Source: Drosophila persimilis (taxonomy: Eukaryota; Arthropoda; Insecta; Diptera; Drosophilidae). From it: 64,000 nt of DNA. The translations under genes were made by a program, and so were the position numbers. This document shows, in pieces, positions 40,063 through 54,100 of the stretch (position 1 is the stretch's first letter; each line of letters starts with the position of its first letter). Under the pieces are notes generated by a model, which was not told the DNA's origin, made no database searches, and saw nothing but the letters and a program-made list of their open reading frames with translations. The stretch lies in contig NW_020825294.1 of NCBI RefSeq assembly GCF_003286085.1, positions 9,858,001 to 9,922,000 of the forward strand, in the 5' to 3' direction.

Positions 40063-43000
40063 ACCCAGAGTTTTACTGCACCATAATAAATCGTGTTGTT
40101 TGAAAGTAACCAGGAATTGTTTTTATGTATTGCTCAGCACCAAAATAACGGCCAATTTTGTTCCAATAGAACCATAAGTTTTTCTATTTTCTATGAAAAT
40201 GTATCCAATGGTAAATCTACTGGCATTCGTATTGTCTTGAAATCAATCACAAATGAAAGACAGTACATTCCATGCAGTGCAGAGCCCCAAAGCCAGACAA
40301 AACATTTCCAAGTTCCATTAATTTTACATCCTAAAGCTGTTGCCCTGAGAGCATACACCTCACCACTGGATAATCATAAAGAAACAATGAATTTTAGATG
40401 AATATTCAGATGCTCGGAAAATTGTCTGACTTTTTTTCTCTTGCCTGGGAAACGGGGAAAAAGGGAACGAATCGCAGCGCCTAAGCCGCGTAATGTGTTG
40501 GCAAATGTAAATGGAATTTCAGCCCAAGGGCTGCAGCCCCATAATACCGTTGCTTACACGCTGTTTACAGTATTCAAATGAACAGTTTGTTTGGAGGCAG
40601 AGGCACCGCAACAAGTGCGCCACAAGCAGCAGAGAAAGGAAGGGGTCCCCGCCGTATGCCAATCATGAATGAGTAAATAAATGTGTAGGCTGATTGTTTG
40701 CTTTCAATCATGCTGCAAACTGGAGGCATAAGTACATGTGTGAATGGAAAGAGCGAGAGTCCTCCTTCAGATATAACTATAAAGATCAAGTATACGAGGG
40801 TGAGGCCACCATAGCATATCATTATCATTATCCCATTCCATCAATTATTACAATTATAATAGCCCTGAAATAATTATACAACTGCCGAGGGCTTACAGTC
40901 TTCTTCCCCACAAAATCTTCGCTAAGTGCCCCATAAAAAGTCCAGCCCTCTGCCACCCAAAGTCCCTCCTTTTTCTGGTAGATTAAGGCGTTATTTGATT
41001 TATGTTTCAGTTTTTATTTTGTAGGGCATTTTGTCTGAATTAAGACGAAGACGAGGACTAGCGTTTGGTTACGTCTCAGACGAGATTCCCTCTTGATTTA
41101 TGTGGAGTGTTTTTTTCTCGCTTTGGTTTTTCTTTTGCAGCTTTTCTTTTGCTTCTGCTTTTTTGTTTGTGTGAAAATTAATTTAAATACAATTTTGGGC
41201 CAGACGCCTTCGAATTAGAATAGCGAACAATAAAGACGGGGAACGTGCAATTAAATAGCTGAAAATCGTTAGAGCATTAAGCGAACATATTTCATGCCGT
41301 TTAGGGAATTACGAAAGGAAATTGAAAGAATTTTATAATTGAAAATCATAATTGGAAAAATTAATTGTTTTTGCCAGGAGAGCAGCAGGAGGAGCTATAT
41401 GAGATTCGCTGCTGAAACTGAGATTGATATTGAAAAAACTGATAAATTATGAAATGCCCAAAATGTTATCAAAATTACATCTAACATTTTTTTTTTTATT
41501 TAATTAAATTTGTATATTTATATTTATTTCATTATGTATTTATTATTTTTTTAATAAATAAGTTGCTTAAACGGCAACATCAGACAACACAATTGTATCC
41601 TTATAGCTGTGATAATTTTTTTGTATTTTAAAATTTAAATAAAAAAATGAAATTAAAAAATATATATTTTGCACTCATAATTTAAGGAATTTAGTTTTAA
41701 GTTACTTTTTCAGCTATTAATCGCGTTTAATCCCCATTAACCTAAGTAAATTTCTATCATATTGAACTTATTTTGTCCTTCAATTTAAATGTGTTTCCAT
41801 TTCTCCCGCTCTATATTTTCTATAGTATTTTCCTTCTGCCCGAGGCCTGAGGCGTTAACCCTTTAATACTTCATTACACATTTTACAGCCTAATAAGCTT
41901 TTCAATCAGACGACGGAGAGAGCCCCCAAAGCAAATATTTGTTGTCCGCGATTTCCGAGAGAAAGAGATTTTCTCGCGAAATGCCGGAGGAAATACAAGA
42001 AAATTGCAATTCAAAGTAAAATCACGAAAAAAAAAGGAAAAGCTTAGGGAAAAATAGCTAGAATTACATAATTAATGGGGAAAGCTTCATTAGCTTGCAA
42101 TCCCAAAAGAAAACAAAGTTTTTCTCGTATTTTGAAATAATTATAAAGATAATGGGTCTTTGCTGTGAATCGGCTCCTATCGTATAGATTATACGGGTAC
42201 TTATACATATACTTATGTACGTCACCGTTGCGATAAGCCGATTGTGCGAACACAATCGATGTGTCTATCTCCGGAGGGGAGGAGGCTCTACTATCTCTAT
42301 GAATACGATATATCATTCCAGCGTACAAGCTCTCGTTACATTTTTAATATGAGAAAATGTACGCGTATCTAAATATAGGAAATGGGGGAGCAGGAGGGAG
42401 AAGGAGAAGTGAGCAAAAGCAGTGCATAAAACACGTAATAATCGCTGCTTTATCTGGCCATTCACTTGACTCTCATTTAGGGATTAGATATCAGGACTCC
42501 CCCTATCCCTCCCCCCTCTTCGTACTGCCACTGCAATCGATGGTTGTGCAATAAACCGCCTCCGGTCTCCGGCACGTGATTTTCATTATTTAATAGAATT
42601 AATACATCGTTAAGGCCAACGTCTGATGAAGGAACAATGAACTTTTGCTGATTTTTGCAATAAATTTACTTAATTTGTGATTAAATCCATTTTTGCGAAG
42701 GATTTGGGGGCTTTATTTTGGGTGGACTGGGAATTAGATGAGTAATGCTCGTATCGGAAGCGTTTGACGTAGCTTTCGAGGTGGAAAACCTTTCAGAAAA
42801 TACAAATCTGAGCGATTTATTTGTGGAAATAAAGAAAGAAAGTAATTTTTAAGTACTGTGAACCCTTCGTCGTGTCCTTTAATCACTGAAATGCGAATGA
42901 TTCCTCGAAAGCACAGAACGCAGGGATCGGGTTTCTGCCTTACGAAAGATTATAGATCATGGTTCTTGTTCAGAAATAATTCCCTCGATTCCTGCAATTC

Positions 43001-44715
43001 CCTGGTATCATATTCTGAAATTTTTGCATGCCACAATGTGAACTTCCAATTTTCCGTGCCTTTTATTTGCATTTGACAAACCAATTCACATATTTTCCAG
43101 TGAGTGGAGGGTCCTTGGGAACACTGCATGTGGAAAACCGTGGAAAAATCATGCAATGCGGCACAGACTGTTGTTGCATCAATCAGCGGATGCAAATCCT
43201 AATCGAATTCATGTGCTTTTCTATCCTTCTGTTTGTTTTGCAGATTTGTATGACAATTACATGCATGTAATGGAATTTACACGATTTTTATAGGGAAAAA
43301 GGAGGAAAACAGACGACCACGTAGAGAGACCAGCTATAGAGGAAGGAGACATGAAAAAACAGAAAAAACTAGGGCACATATGGAGCATATAAAAAGGAGT
43401 TTAAAATATGGAAAAATGAATAAAAAAAAAACAGAAAAAATATGAAACAAAAATGGAAGAAAAACACGAAGGAAATGGTTAGAAAAGCGTGTAGAAAATT
43501 GAATGAAAAGAGTAAAAATTCCATCAAGAGCAATAGAAAAATGAATTGAAATTGAATTTAGATATTTGTTGTTTTTGATTGAATCAATTGCCATTATTCC
43601 GACTTATTAATTCGAAACTCACTGTTGACAATACGATTTTGTATTTATTCTACGTTTTGTTCTGCCCGGAATGAATGATGGATCGAAGAGCAGTCCTTCC
43701 GCCCCTCTTAAATCCTTGAACGGGGTAGAACTTTCTCATCATGCAACTGCAACCACAGGTTGCAATCAGCATTGGAGAGTAATGCATATGGATACGGTTT
43801 TTAACCACCTTTTTGCCCTCTTTTCGAGGGGAACTTTCACCCCGTTTTGGTATCATTTTGGGGGTATATTTCACCCCACTCGAGAGTGCACTCTTGGCAC
43901 GCTTTTCGAGGTGCATATTTTCTCCTCTTTTTCCCACACTTTTTGTTGAAGGGGAAACTTCTGTGCAGGACCTGGGATTCATATTAAAAAATGCCCGTGT
44001 GCCTGATTGATTTACGAGTTGATGTCCGCCTGGCTGGGCCAACAAACCGAATGAACCCCGAAGGTGTTGCATGCAATAGACACCCACCGCGGGGGAGGGG
44101 CAATGTTATGGCCACATGTGGCTGTGGCACCTAACTGCTGCCTGCTGCACATACAGAAGTACTCCTTCGTATCTCGTATGTAGAATATATGGACTTTTGA
44201 TTCTGTTACTGTGTTTTTCCACAGAAAAGGACAGAGAGAGAGAGAGAGCATAACTCCGGGGGCGATTTTTGTATGTGCGATCCTTGCTGGCTTTTCCTCT
44301 CCATCGCATAATTAAGTTTCAATCGTCGGAAATGTGTGATAAATTGTATGCCAAGCAGGTGACATTGATTTCGGGTCAGGATATAGAAGGCGAAATGTCA
44401 TATGGCCACAATTTGCAGTGGAAAATGTCAAGAAAAGTTGGTACTATCTCCAGTAAAAGTCTCCTGATAACTACCTACAGTTTCAGATGGAAAAACTCCA
44501 ATTCAAATAGTGTGAAAAACGGGGAAAAATTCCCATGCTTCTTCTCTCCATCCATTGAATGGAAAGCCAATAAATGGAGTTTTCTCAATAGAAAAGGCAG
44601 CTTGGATTTTTCCTTGGAATTTTCTACAGGTCAATTCTAATTTCAATGATTAACTGAGTGTCTAATCTTTAATCTGGATGGTAAATTGATTTTATTTTAT
44701 AAATGGGAGACGATA

Positions 44716-45843
44716 ATTATACCCGATACTCAAAATGAGTATTGGGGTATATTAGATTTGTGGTAAAAGTGGATGTGTGTAACGTCCAGAAGGAATCGTT
44801 TCCGACCCCATAAAGTATATATATTCTTGATCAGCATCAATAGCCGAGTCGATTGAGCCATGTCTGTCTGTCCGTCTGTCCGTCCGTCCGTCTGTCCGTC
44901 TGTCCGTCTGTCCGTCCCCTTCAGCGCCTAATGCTCAAAGACTATAAGAGCTAGAGCAACGATGTTTTGGATCCAGACTTCTGTGATATGTCACTGCTAC
45001 AAAAATATTTCAAAACTTTGCCCCGCCCACTTCCGCCCCCACAAAGGGCGAAAATCTGTGGCATCCACAATTTTAAAGATACGAGAAAACCAAAAACGCA
45101 GAATCGTAGAGAATGACCATATCTTTTAGACTGCAGAATCTGAATTGGATCGTATTATTATTATAGCCAGCATCACGAAAACAATTTAATTTTTTCTCGC
45201 CCTGTCTCTCTCTAACACACAGGTAGCATAGGCGGCTTTGCTTAGAGTAAAACATTAGCGCCTAGATCTCAGAGACTATAACAGCTAGAGCAACCAAATT
45301 TGGTATCCACACTCCTAATATATCAGACCGAGACGAGTTTGTTTCAAAATTTCGCCACACCCCCTTCCGCCCCCGCAAAGGATGCAAATCTGGGGATATT
45401 CACAAATCTCAAAGACTATTAACGCTAGAGTAACCAAATTTGGAATCCGCACTTCTCTTAGATCTCACTATAAAACGTGTATCTCAAAATTTCGCCCCAC
45501 CCCCTTCCGCCCACACAAAGGACGAAAATCTGTTGCATCCACAATATTGCAGATTCGAGAAAACTAAAAACGGGGAATCATAGATAACGACCATATCTAT
45601 CAGATTGCTGAATCTGGATCAGATCAGATAATTTTTGTAGCCAAAAGGAACAAATCAATTTGCAGTGGCTACGCAGCGCGTGACATCACGCTCAGACTGA
45701 TTTTCTGTCTCTCTCGCACGCACTCTTTGTCGTGTCGTTTAATATTAGCGGCGTCTGCCGGAGGAAAGCCATACTGACTTAGTATCGGGTATAACTCTAG
45801 AGTTGCGGTGTCCGCAGCAACTCACAACGTTCCCCCTCGTTTT
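44716..45843 (+). mobile_element. DINE-1/INE-1-like Helitron-related element, full-length copy A
   Basis: A nonautonomous element of about 1.13 kb. It begins with TATACCCGATACT (44718-44730), whose perfect inverted copy AGTATCGGGTATA is near the other end (45781-45793). Between them lie the core TTGATCAGCATCAATAGCCG, a GTCC/GTCY microsatellite (about 44865-44920) and long AT-rich sequence without an ORF. The 3' end has a palindrome (AACTCTAGAGTT) followed by a short hairpin (GTTGCGG TGT CCGCAGCAAC), as expected for Helitron/Helentron termini. It is flanked by host AT sequence without an obvious target duplication. The high similarity to copy B (60.6-61.7 kb) suggests a young family. Confidence 0.88.
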
Positions 45844-47375
45844 AATTATCGAAAGGTCAGGGAAAATGCACTTGCAAAAATCGGATTGCACTGGAAAATT
45901 AACGGAAATCTAAGGGCAAAAGAGTATCAAGAATATTGTACATAATTTAATTAATCAAAGTAGATAAAATAATTATTTATTATAATTAATTGAAATTTAA
46001 GTAATTTTCTTTGTTTTACTGAAGATTTCTTTGCACGAAATTAAATTTTTCTTTGAACTTAAGGAAGTTATTTTTTGAATTATTGAAACCCTCAAAACCC
46101 TTTTTACATTAAAAAATATTTTTTCATTAAAAAAAAATCTATACCCCACGTATTTAATACAAAATTCATTTTAAAAGCTTATTTACACATCCAAGTAACT
46201 CCCCTGCGTACTAGGAACCTCCCTGTCGATGCTTTTTATTAATATTTATATTAAATTTAAATCCTTTGCTTAAATACAATTTATAATTTATTCAAAAGAG
46301 AGCTCGTGCTTTCGCTTGGAAATCTGCTTAAAAATCACAAAAGCTATAATTATAAATTGATGTTTGGATTGGATTAGTTTTTCCCAGCTGTGGATTTTGT
46401 GATGCGCATAATTCCACCGATTTTCCGCCATTTAATTAGTTTCAGTTTTCCTTCAGCCTCAAAGTTTTTCCTTCAGCCTCAAATGTCTGCCATTTGCCTT
46501 CATTTTCAAATGATTTTTTTTCATGTTTTCAAATGTTGTCATTTCTATGAGTTTTTCCTTTGCCTTAAATGTCATTATTTTTGCAGTTTAATTGCCATTT
46601 TCCATTAATTGAAAATAATAAAAAGCTAAGTAGATGAAGATTAATTTGTCAATCCGTTTGTGGTGGGTGCTAATGCGCTTAGGCCTTCTCTCTGCCTCTC
46701 TGGCTCTTTGCCTCAAAAGGTCTTCTAATTGTTTCAAACATTTCGAAATTTATGAGGGCTTTTTCGCGCAGTTTATAAATAATTGTATGCCCTTTGGCCT
46801 AAGCATCGCTCCCATTTTCCCTTTTTGACCCCCCAAAAGCATAACGAACCAACAGACAGTTAATTAGCTAATGAAATTACACTTTGAGTCGCTGGAAAAA
46901 CCGACTGGACATTCAACTTGTTGACACTTTTCCAGGAAGCTTCCTCTACCTTCACTTTTCCACTTTTTTCACCTTTTTTTGTTTTGAGCAACTGCTGGCA
47001 ATTACTTTATGGCCCACCGTGCCCCTCTGCCCCTTCGGGCAAAGAGGACAGTTTTCTAGGGCTACTAATTACCCAAAAATTAGGGCTACAAAATGCTTCA
47101 AAATCTCTTGGAAATTTTAGGCATTTTGTTGCACTTGAATGTGAAGGAGTCCTGTAATTGCAGTTTCATTAAACAATTATGTTCTTGGAATGGTATTTTC
47201 ACTAGGGAAAGCTGGTAAAGCTCTATAAAGAGCAGAATGCGCTAGAAGAAAATAAGGGCGGTTTACAAAAAGAAGGGGGGGGGGATCTTTTTGCAAGGGA
47301 AACTATGGAAAATGTGGCTTAAAACTATTTTTTGCGCTTTCCTTTCAAAATTCCCGAAAGATAAACCAAAAATCA
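45844..47375 (-). other. Gene-poor AT-rich interval
   Basis: No supported gene. It contains a small duplicated word (TTTTTCCTTCAGCCTCAAA, twice at about 46450-46485). Nothing else notable was seen. Confidence 0.5.
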
Positions 47376-47384
47376 CTTTTTAAG

Positions 47385-48145
47385 CACTGCAGAGAAAAAG
47401 CACCAACCGGGAAAAGAGATCACGGCCGATCCACGCTTCCATTGCGATGAGAAGGGACGAGTACAGGTTCCAGTACTTCTTTTTGGATCAGCAATTTGAC
47501 CTTGCCGCCTGTCGAAGGATCTTTAAGGGATAGAAAGTAGAGAAGCCATCGGATACGGCATGACTGCTGAGGGATCTTGATGCAATAATAAATGGTGTGG
47601 TTGTAGATGCCTAGAAGTCCATGTAGCAGTCTCTGCTTCTCCCTTGCAGTTCGAGCCAATGCCGGACATTGGCCCTCAGCTGCAATCGAGTCCAATATCT
47701 ACACGTAATTCGTATTACAGATGGGAATCTGTATCAGCTTACGGCTTCTCGATGGACATATAACTATTCAGCTCCTCCTGTGTTTTCAGTAAGTTTTTTA
47801 ATTGCTGCACTTTTTGTTTTAATTTTGGTTACTCCTCGAAAATAAATGTAGTTTATGTAGTTTAAATGTAGTCGTGTAAGCTTTTGGCTCGAATGGCTTG
47901 AAACAAAAAATCCGGACATCAAATGTAATCCTCATACATTTCATCATAAACTTGCGTTTAGTTTGTGGCTGAAAGTGAAGCCTGCAAATTATTGTCATTC
48001 GAATTTTTCGCAGGCAAAAGGTCAAGCCGCAGAGAAATCTACGATTTGTTGGACGGCAGCACCACCAATAAATCCTTGCTTAATAGAAACACATGGCAGC
48101 GTATACGCAATATTCCGCAGGCTATTGCTGGACACTAAGTATACG
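47385..48145. other. Coding-like island of unknown identity (possible nested gene or pseudogene)
   Basis: This island is GC-richer than its surroundings and looks coding on both strands; it was not recognised. On the - strand, 47695-47420 is open for ~90 codons (IYNHTIYYCIKIPQQSCRIR region). A Lys/Gln-rich, coiled-coil-like frame lies next to it at about 47830-47745 and ends at CC|GTAAGC, but the two do not join in phase through the nearest acceptor. On the + strand, a frame at about 47650-47789 ends in TTTTCA|GTAAGT. It joins in phase to an exon from about 47968 (after GTTTAG) that reads REIYDLLDGSTTNKSLLNRN and stops at 48138. Either strand could be the real one, or the island may be a rearranged gene fragment. 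Confidence 0.35.
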
Positions 48146-51100
48146 CCACAATTGACGAAAGCTCATTACAGTCACGAGGGGTGGTAGGCGTTGTTTTTAA
48201 ATAAAGAGGCGTGTGAAAATGCGTGTGGCATCCAAAGAGAAAATGAATGGAGGGGACCCTCTCTGGACATCCATTCATCCAAAACAAGTGAGAGAGAGAG
48301 AGGAGGATCCTAGAGGTCCAACAAGTGATGGAGGCGGATCCCAGAGCCACAACAAGTGAGGTTTGGGGCTCGTGGAACTCCATCAAGTGATGGAAATCCA
48401 TTCAGCAAGAGACGAGAGGACACTGGACTTCCATCAAGTGAAGCATGAGGACCCTGAACGGGCAAGGACACGTCTTGTTTGTCAGCTCATCAAACTGATT
48501 TAATGACCTGATGGATGGCCCAGAATGTGATGACAGGATGGACACACGTCCGCACTGCCACGTCCACGCAACAGTAATTATAGCAGTTTTCCAATTAAGT
48601 AAATTATAATCGTGTGCCGGGATGGAGATGGAGATAGATGGGTGCCACAGCCACAGCTTGAGCCTCAATTGCCGCATGAATTGGAGGGACACTCTGCGAA
48701 CGAAAGGAATCCCAATCGATATAAATTCAGAGCCAAAAATCACAGCCAAAGCTGAAGGCATTTGCAAATCAGAGAACTTTTGCTTTTGGGCCAAGAAAAT
48801 CAGAGAAAAGCGAAGCGACAGGGGAAATTCTAAGGCATTCAGGAAGGAGAAGGGCAATCAAATTACTCTCCCGGTGGCCTTGTATCCTTCTCGCCATCTG
48901 TGGGTCTCCCTGTGGCTCCCCCTCTGTGGCACGCCTCTGCGGCTCGCTGTGTGGCCCCCGCCTTCGGTTTCTGTGGCTCTTTTATCTGCGAAAGATGGCT
49001 AATTTCAAGGCGTGACAGTTCCTTGCCGTCCTTGTGGGCGGTCTAAGCCAATTTGTGCGCTTATTGTGCAGTTAATAAATAGTTAGAGTCCAGTGTTTTC
49101 TTGTTTTTTTTTTTTGAGTCCCAGACGAGCGGTCTCAAGTTTTTTATAGACTTTCTTGCATGGATGCGTCTGTAGAATGTACGAAATACATGGTAAAATT
49201 GAGGGGATCTGCTGTAATTTCTAGAGGGATTTGGAAGGAGATATTATTCTTTTGTTAGAATTTGCGTAAAATATCAAGAAAATTGAATAAGCCCTTGGGT
49301 CTATACGGAGTGACAATCAGGATAAGGCCCATCATTCATTACAAATGTGTTTGCAATTTTTGAACAACTTACAGAGGGATTTTCCCATTCTCTTCTTTCC
49401 TTTTTTGATGCCCTGTAGTTTGTGCAGAGAGTAGAAGGAGTATAGGATCATAGGTATTTAGGGAAAGGTGCTTTACAGGCGGAAAAAATAGTGTATTGGG
49501 AGCCATTAAATGTGATATTAAAACAAAGATATAATATTTAATGCCCATATAAATATGAAAGTGCGTTTATTTGTTTTTGTAGTCGTATAAAAAATATAGA
49601 TATTAGAGATCATTTACTATTTTTAGTCGGAAAAAAGAAAAGAGTTTTTGTAATATAGGATCTATAATTTTTAACAAATTTACACCTGCAGAAATTGTTA
49701 TACATATATGTGTAATTTAATAAATTTTTATTTTTTGTAAGGGAACTCCAAGAATTACCACGCTGCTTTAGGTTTTTATATTTTCTAGACAAACATTTTT
49801 TTCCGCCGAAAATCAGAAAATGGTATAGCGCTTACAATTTCAATGATATGAAGCTCTGTTTCGGCAAAAAGTATATGTAATGATGTAGTCTAAGAATATG
49901 CCAAATATCATTGAAATTTGAAAAAAAAATTACACAAAAAATCAATGTAAAATATTACCCTAAGATAAACCGTATAAACACTTAGATATCATAGTTTTGA
50001 CTCCAAAATAATACTTTTTTAATGGAATATAGAAATTTCCTTACATTTATTAGTAGTAGAATGATTTTTACATAGAGATAAAGGAAATGTATCTAAGAAC
50101 TGCAATAGCAGGGTGTCTTTCTAGTCCAAACCCACGCAAGGACATTCCAATCGAGTGCATTTTCAAACTATCGCACACTTGAGTGAAGAAAAAGGACAGA
50201 TGCCAGACAAATGGCAAACAAAGAGCTTGAAAAGAGAGCCCCTATGCTCGTGTCTACTGTTTACCATTTGTCTACCCTTTTCTCAGGGTTTTTCTTCTAA
50301 ATTTTTCTCACCCTTTTCTCAATGTTCTTAACGTTTTCTTAGAGTTTTCCCTGCCTTTTCTCATCCATTCTCCTGCCAGTGCCATGACAGGCAAAAACCA
50401 GTTGAAAATTTAATAAAGAGCTTAGAATTTATGACACTTTTCCGGGAGTGGCAGAGGCAGAGGCACGCGTCTGTCTGCCACCTGTTCAAACGATACTCCC
50501 TCGTTGCAGGATAAAACGAGACAGGCAGCCGCTCGAAGGCGAACCCCGTTTGGCACCTGTTGATTGTCTGTTGTCCTGTCAATCTGTCATCTCCTGTAAT
50601 CTCTTTTTGCATACTTGCAACATCTTTGAAAAAATGTCGGGATTTTAGTCTGGATTTCGTTCAGACAATTGTTTTGCCATTTTCATTCTGTTTATTAATT
50701 AAATATCCTTAATTTGAGTATCCAAAAAGGTAGAAACTATTCCTAATCTAGTCATGAAATTTCATTAGTTTTTGTGTCCTTCGTTTCCCTCGTTATTTGT
50801 GGGATTTAGGCCTCATTTTCTGCTGTCTCCTGTCCTCTGTTTTCTGTTTAATTTGCCGGAAAATTGCAATTGTGGCAGCTCTAATTAGGTTTTCCGCCCA
50901 AAAAGAGGGTAACTTTGGTAGGGGCATAGCATTTGACACCGGAGCACCTGGACATTGTATAATTCTTTCCGCTTGCTACCAGAATGTCTTGAGGAAGGTC
51001 AAATGTCGTGGGTTTTTTGTGTGTTTGTGCCCTTAAAGAGGGTGTTACGACTTCCTGCAGAAGATTGCACTGCGGAAAAGATAGAAACTGCCAGCCTACT

Positions 51101-54100
51101 TCCTGGAAGTCTAAGAGTTTTTGAGCGCTTTGAACTTGTAAATAGTGTCTCTTGTATTGCCATAAATATTCGTGAGTAAAAACTGTTTAATAAATAATGA
51201 GAGTAATCAAAAATTAGGAAGAAATCCGTATAGAATCCACTACTTGGAAGATACGAGTTCCTTTCCTAATAGAAACTAATGTTTTCTACCCAAAACTAAG
51301 GATAGATATTCCTGCTAAAATGAAGAAAAGAAGTTTTGCAGTAAAGTTTTGTAGCCTGACGCCCTATCGACTCTGAAGGGAATTTTTCGAGGCTTTCGTT
51401 ATACAATGCAATCTCATATTGAATTATCAAGTTAATATCAAGTATAAAATGTACATACTTTCTCTTTAATATACGAGTATATCTCTCCTAGAACCTACAG
51501 ATCTTTAAGGGTATTCTTTGACTCGTTTTAATAAGAATATCGCGTCTTTTCTTTAATTTTCTTGTATTCCCGCAATGTTTTTGTATCAACGAACGTCTCA
51601 ACTTGATTGTTTTCATTTGTTGCTCTTTCTTTTCTTTGTGTATGGATGTGTATTTATTTCTTGTGCGTGTGTGTGTGCGTGCCCCAAATTTGTGGCATTG
51701 ACATTCGCCGGAAGCCAAGGAAAAACACTTGCCCGTCGGCTGTCCTTTGCACCATGCCCCTGCCCCCAGCCCCCAGCCTTCGCTGTCTGGCGCTTTCAGT
51801 TTGCAAATCTCGAAGCGGTCGAAGCGTCAATTTTCTTGTTGATTTGTCAACACGACATCAATATTGTGGCATACGCCACATGTGGCAGCTACCAATTTGT
51901 ATTGAATTTCAAATAATTTCCAAGAATTTAAATGATTTTTATGAATTTCCCAGCCAAAGTTTTCCATTTAAACTTTTTTCTGACAGCGAGAATTGGAAGG
52001 GGCTTTAAGGGTCATACTTTTTGTGGCTTTTATTTCTTTGTTTAAAATGAGTGTTCAATTTCTGGCCATAATTGAAGGTAATATTTCTCTCTCCCTTACT
52101 CTAAACTTTATATTACTTCCTCCACAAATCTTAAATATTTAATTGGATCAACAGGAGCGGAGGACACATGTGTTTAATTCTAAAATTTCGACACCATTTA
52201 TGCCGTTTAATTAATGCCAGTTTCGTGCTTCCGTTTGAAGTCCGTTCTGTGGTCTCTCACGAGTAGTGCGGCTTCCTGGCTTCTGGTTGTTCCTTCCACC
52301 TGCCTTTTGCATAATTTATGGAAATTTCCCAACACAAAACAGACAAATGTTGCAGCAACGGATGTGTCTGATGGTCGGAAGCGTTTGACAAATTGTTTGT
52401 AATAAGTTTTTAAACAAAAGCTACGATAAATCGCAAGAGCTACAGGTTTTACTCGAAGAAACAGAATTCAGATGCATTTTTGGGAATTCTTTTGATAGAA
52501 GTGTGCAGGTTCCAAGTACCTTCTTTTATGTGTCTGCTCTTGAAAATATTTATTCACTCCACAAGTAGTTTTTTGGTACATTTTTTGGTGCGAAACAAAG
52601 AAATAAATAAAAAATTGAAAAATAGTAGTCGAAAACACTTGAGACTCAAAGGATGGCTGGACAAATGGCTAGATGCAGCCACAGGGACAGTGAAAACCTC
52701 TCGAAACGAAACCCGAGTTCATTTTGCATAATAAATAACAAATGAACTTTTTCGGACCAATTCTAGAGGAATTTTTGCATTCGCTTGCTGGAAAAATGCT
52801 CGACGTTTGGAGGAAGGGAGACGAGGAAAAACAGTTTTAGGAATGGAAAGCGATGGCCAGTTTTGTTCAGAATATGTTAAGGGAAACCTCTACTGTGGTT
52901 TGCACTCAAAAAAGATGTCCGATTGCTGCATGAGAAAACAATTGATAGGATTGGTACTGCTAAAGCAAATATAAATTTATCTCGTATGTTATTCGTACTT
53001 TTTTCAGTAAAGTGTGATTATTCCTCATTTATTTACCATGAAAAATACCATTGAATGCACAGAATAATGACAGCTTAAAAAAAATAACGAAAAAAATGGG
53101 AAATGGCATTTCTTTGCATATGGCAAAATTGCCATCGCATTTTGTCTCAAGAAAAGCAAAGAACATTGTCTCTGGATCTGTGTTTAAAGAAGAAGAATAG
53201 GCGATTTTAATAGAATATTTTCTGGGATGCGATTATGTTTTTATATTAAATAAAATTTTTCTCTAATCGTGAAGATTTTCTTTTAAAAAATGCATAATTT
53301 TTGGGATCCCAAAACCCATCTACTATTCGTACAACCCTCTCGGTTTTTTTTTGTTTTTCCCCTTCCGTTTAATTAGCAACATGGATGGACTCTACGAATA
53401 TTTTAAATATTCATGTAATTGAATTGTTTACAACTTGCAGCACCAGACGGGGCATGCCACATGTCAACAGCAACCCATTCGAACGCACACCATATGCGAT
53501 GCAATGTGGAAATGCGGAATTTTTCACCAATTTACGAGCATTGGTGGTTTTTGTATTCACGCCAAGGCTGATTATCTTTTGATTATGAAGGAGGGATATC
53601 GAAATTGCAGTCGTTGTCACGGATAGTAATAATTAATGCAATTTACAATTTGCAGCCATAAGCCATAATAATCATAAAGTCAACAGCCGACGGAATTCAA
53701 ATGATTTTTCAGGGATGGGACACAGACTTTTTCCCTCCATGATTTTCCAAGGAATACTTTCATTAACATCCTCCGATGAGCATCTTTTTTTGCTTGCTTT
53801 CTGTTGTAACAAAATGTTTGAGATATCATCTGTTTTTCTGGCTTTACTTTTGTTTTACTTCTGCTTCCGGGAATGAATTTTCAGAACTCTCAGCACTCTT
53901 TGTGCCACAAATATTCGATAATTTGGTCTTATCAAGTGACACGGATCTTTATTCGAATGCCTCGTGTGGGTTGTCTCTGTGTTTTCTGATTCTTCCTTTT
54001 CTGGCGTTTTTTCATGGCTTGGCTCTGTTTTCTCCTAATTTTATTCTGTTTTTTTTTTTGCCCTCGTTTTCCCGGTATTTTCCTATCTGTTTGTCTTTTT

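Larger units (their letters stand above)
35429..44715 (-). other. Gene-poor interval, probable sNPF intron continued
   Basis: No supported gene. A few hundred bases at the left are GC-richer next to the LINE tail. Elsewhere the interval is AT-rich with scattered short open frames that lack splice context. It includes the second copy of a dispersed repeat (39.9 kb) and a two-copy repeat at 38.6 kb. Confidence 0.5.

Noticed and set aside
47385-48145. Domesticated P-element or other transposase as identity of the coding-like island
   Set aside because: No THAP, GTPase or catalytic motif could be seen; similarity was not convincing, so it is left unnamed.
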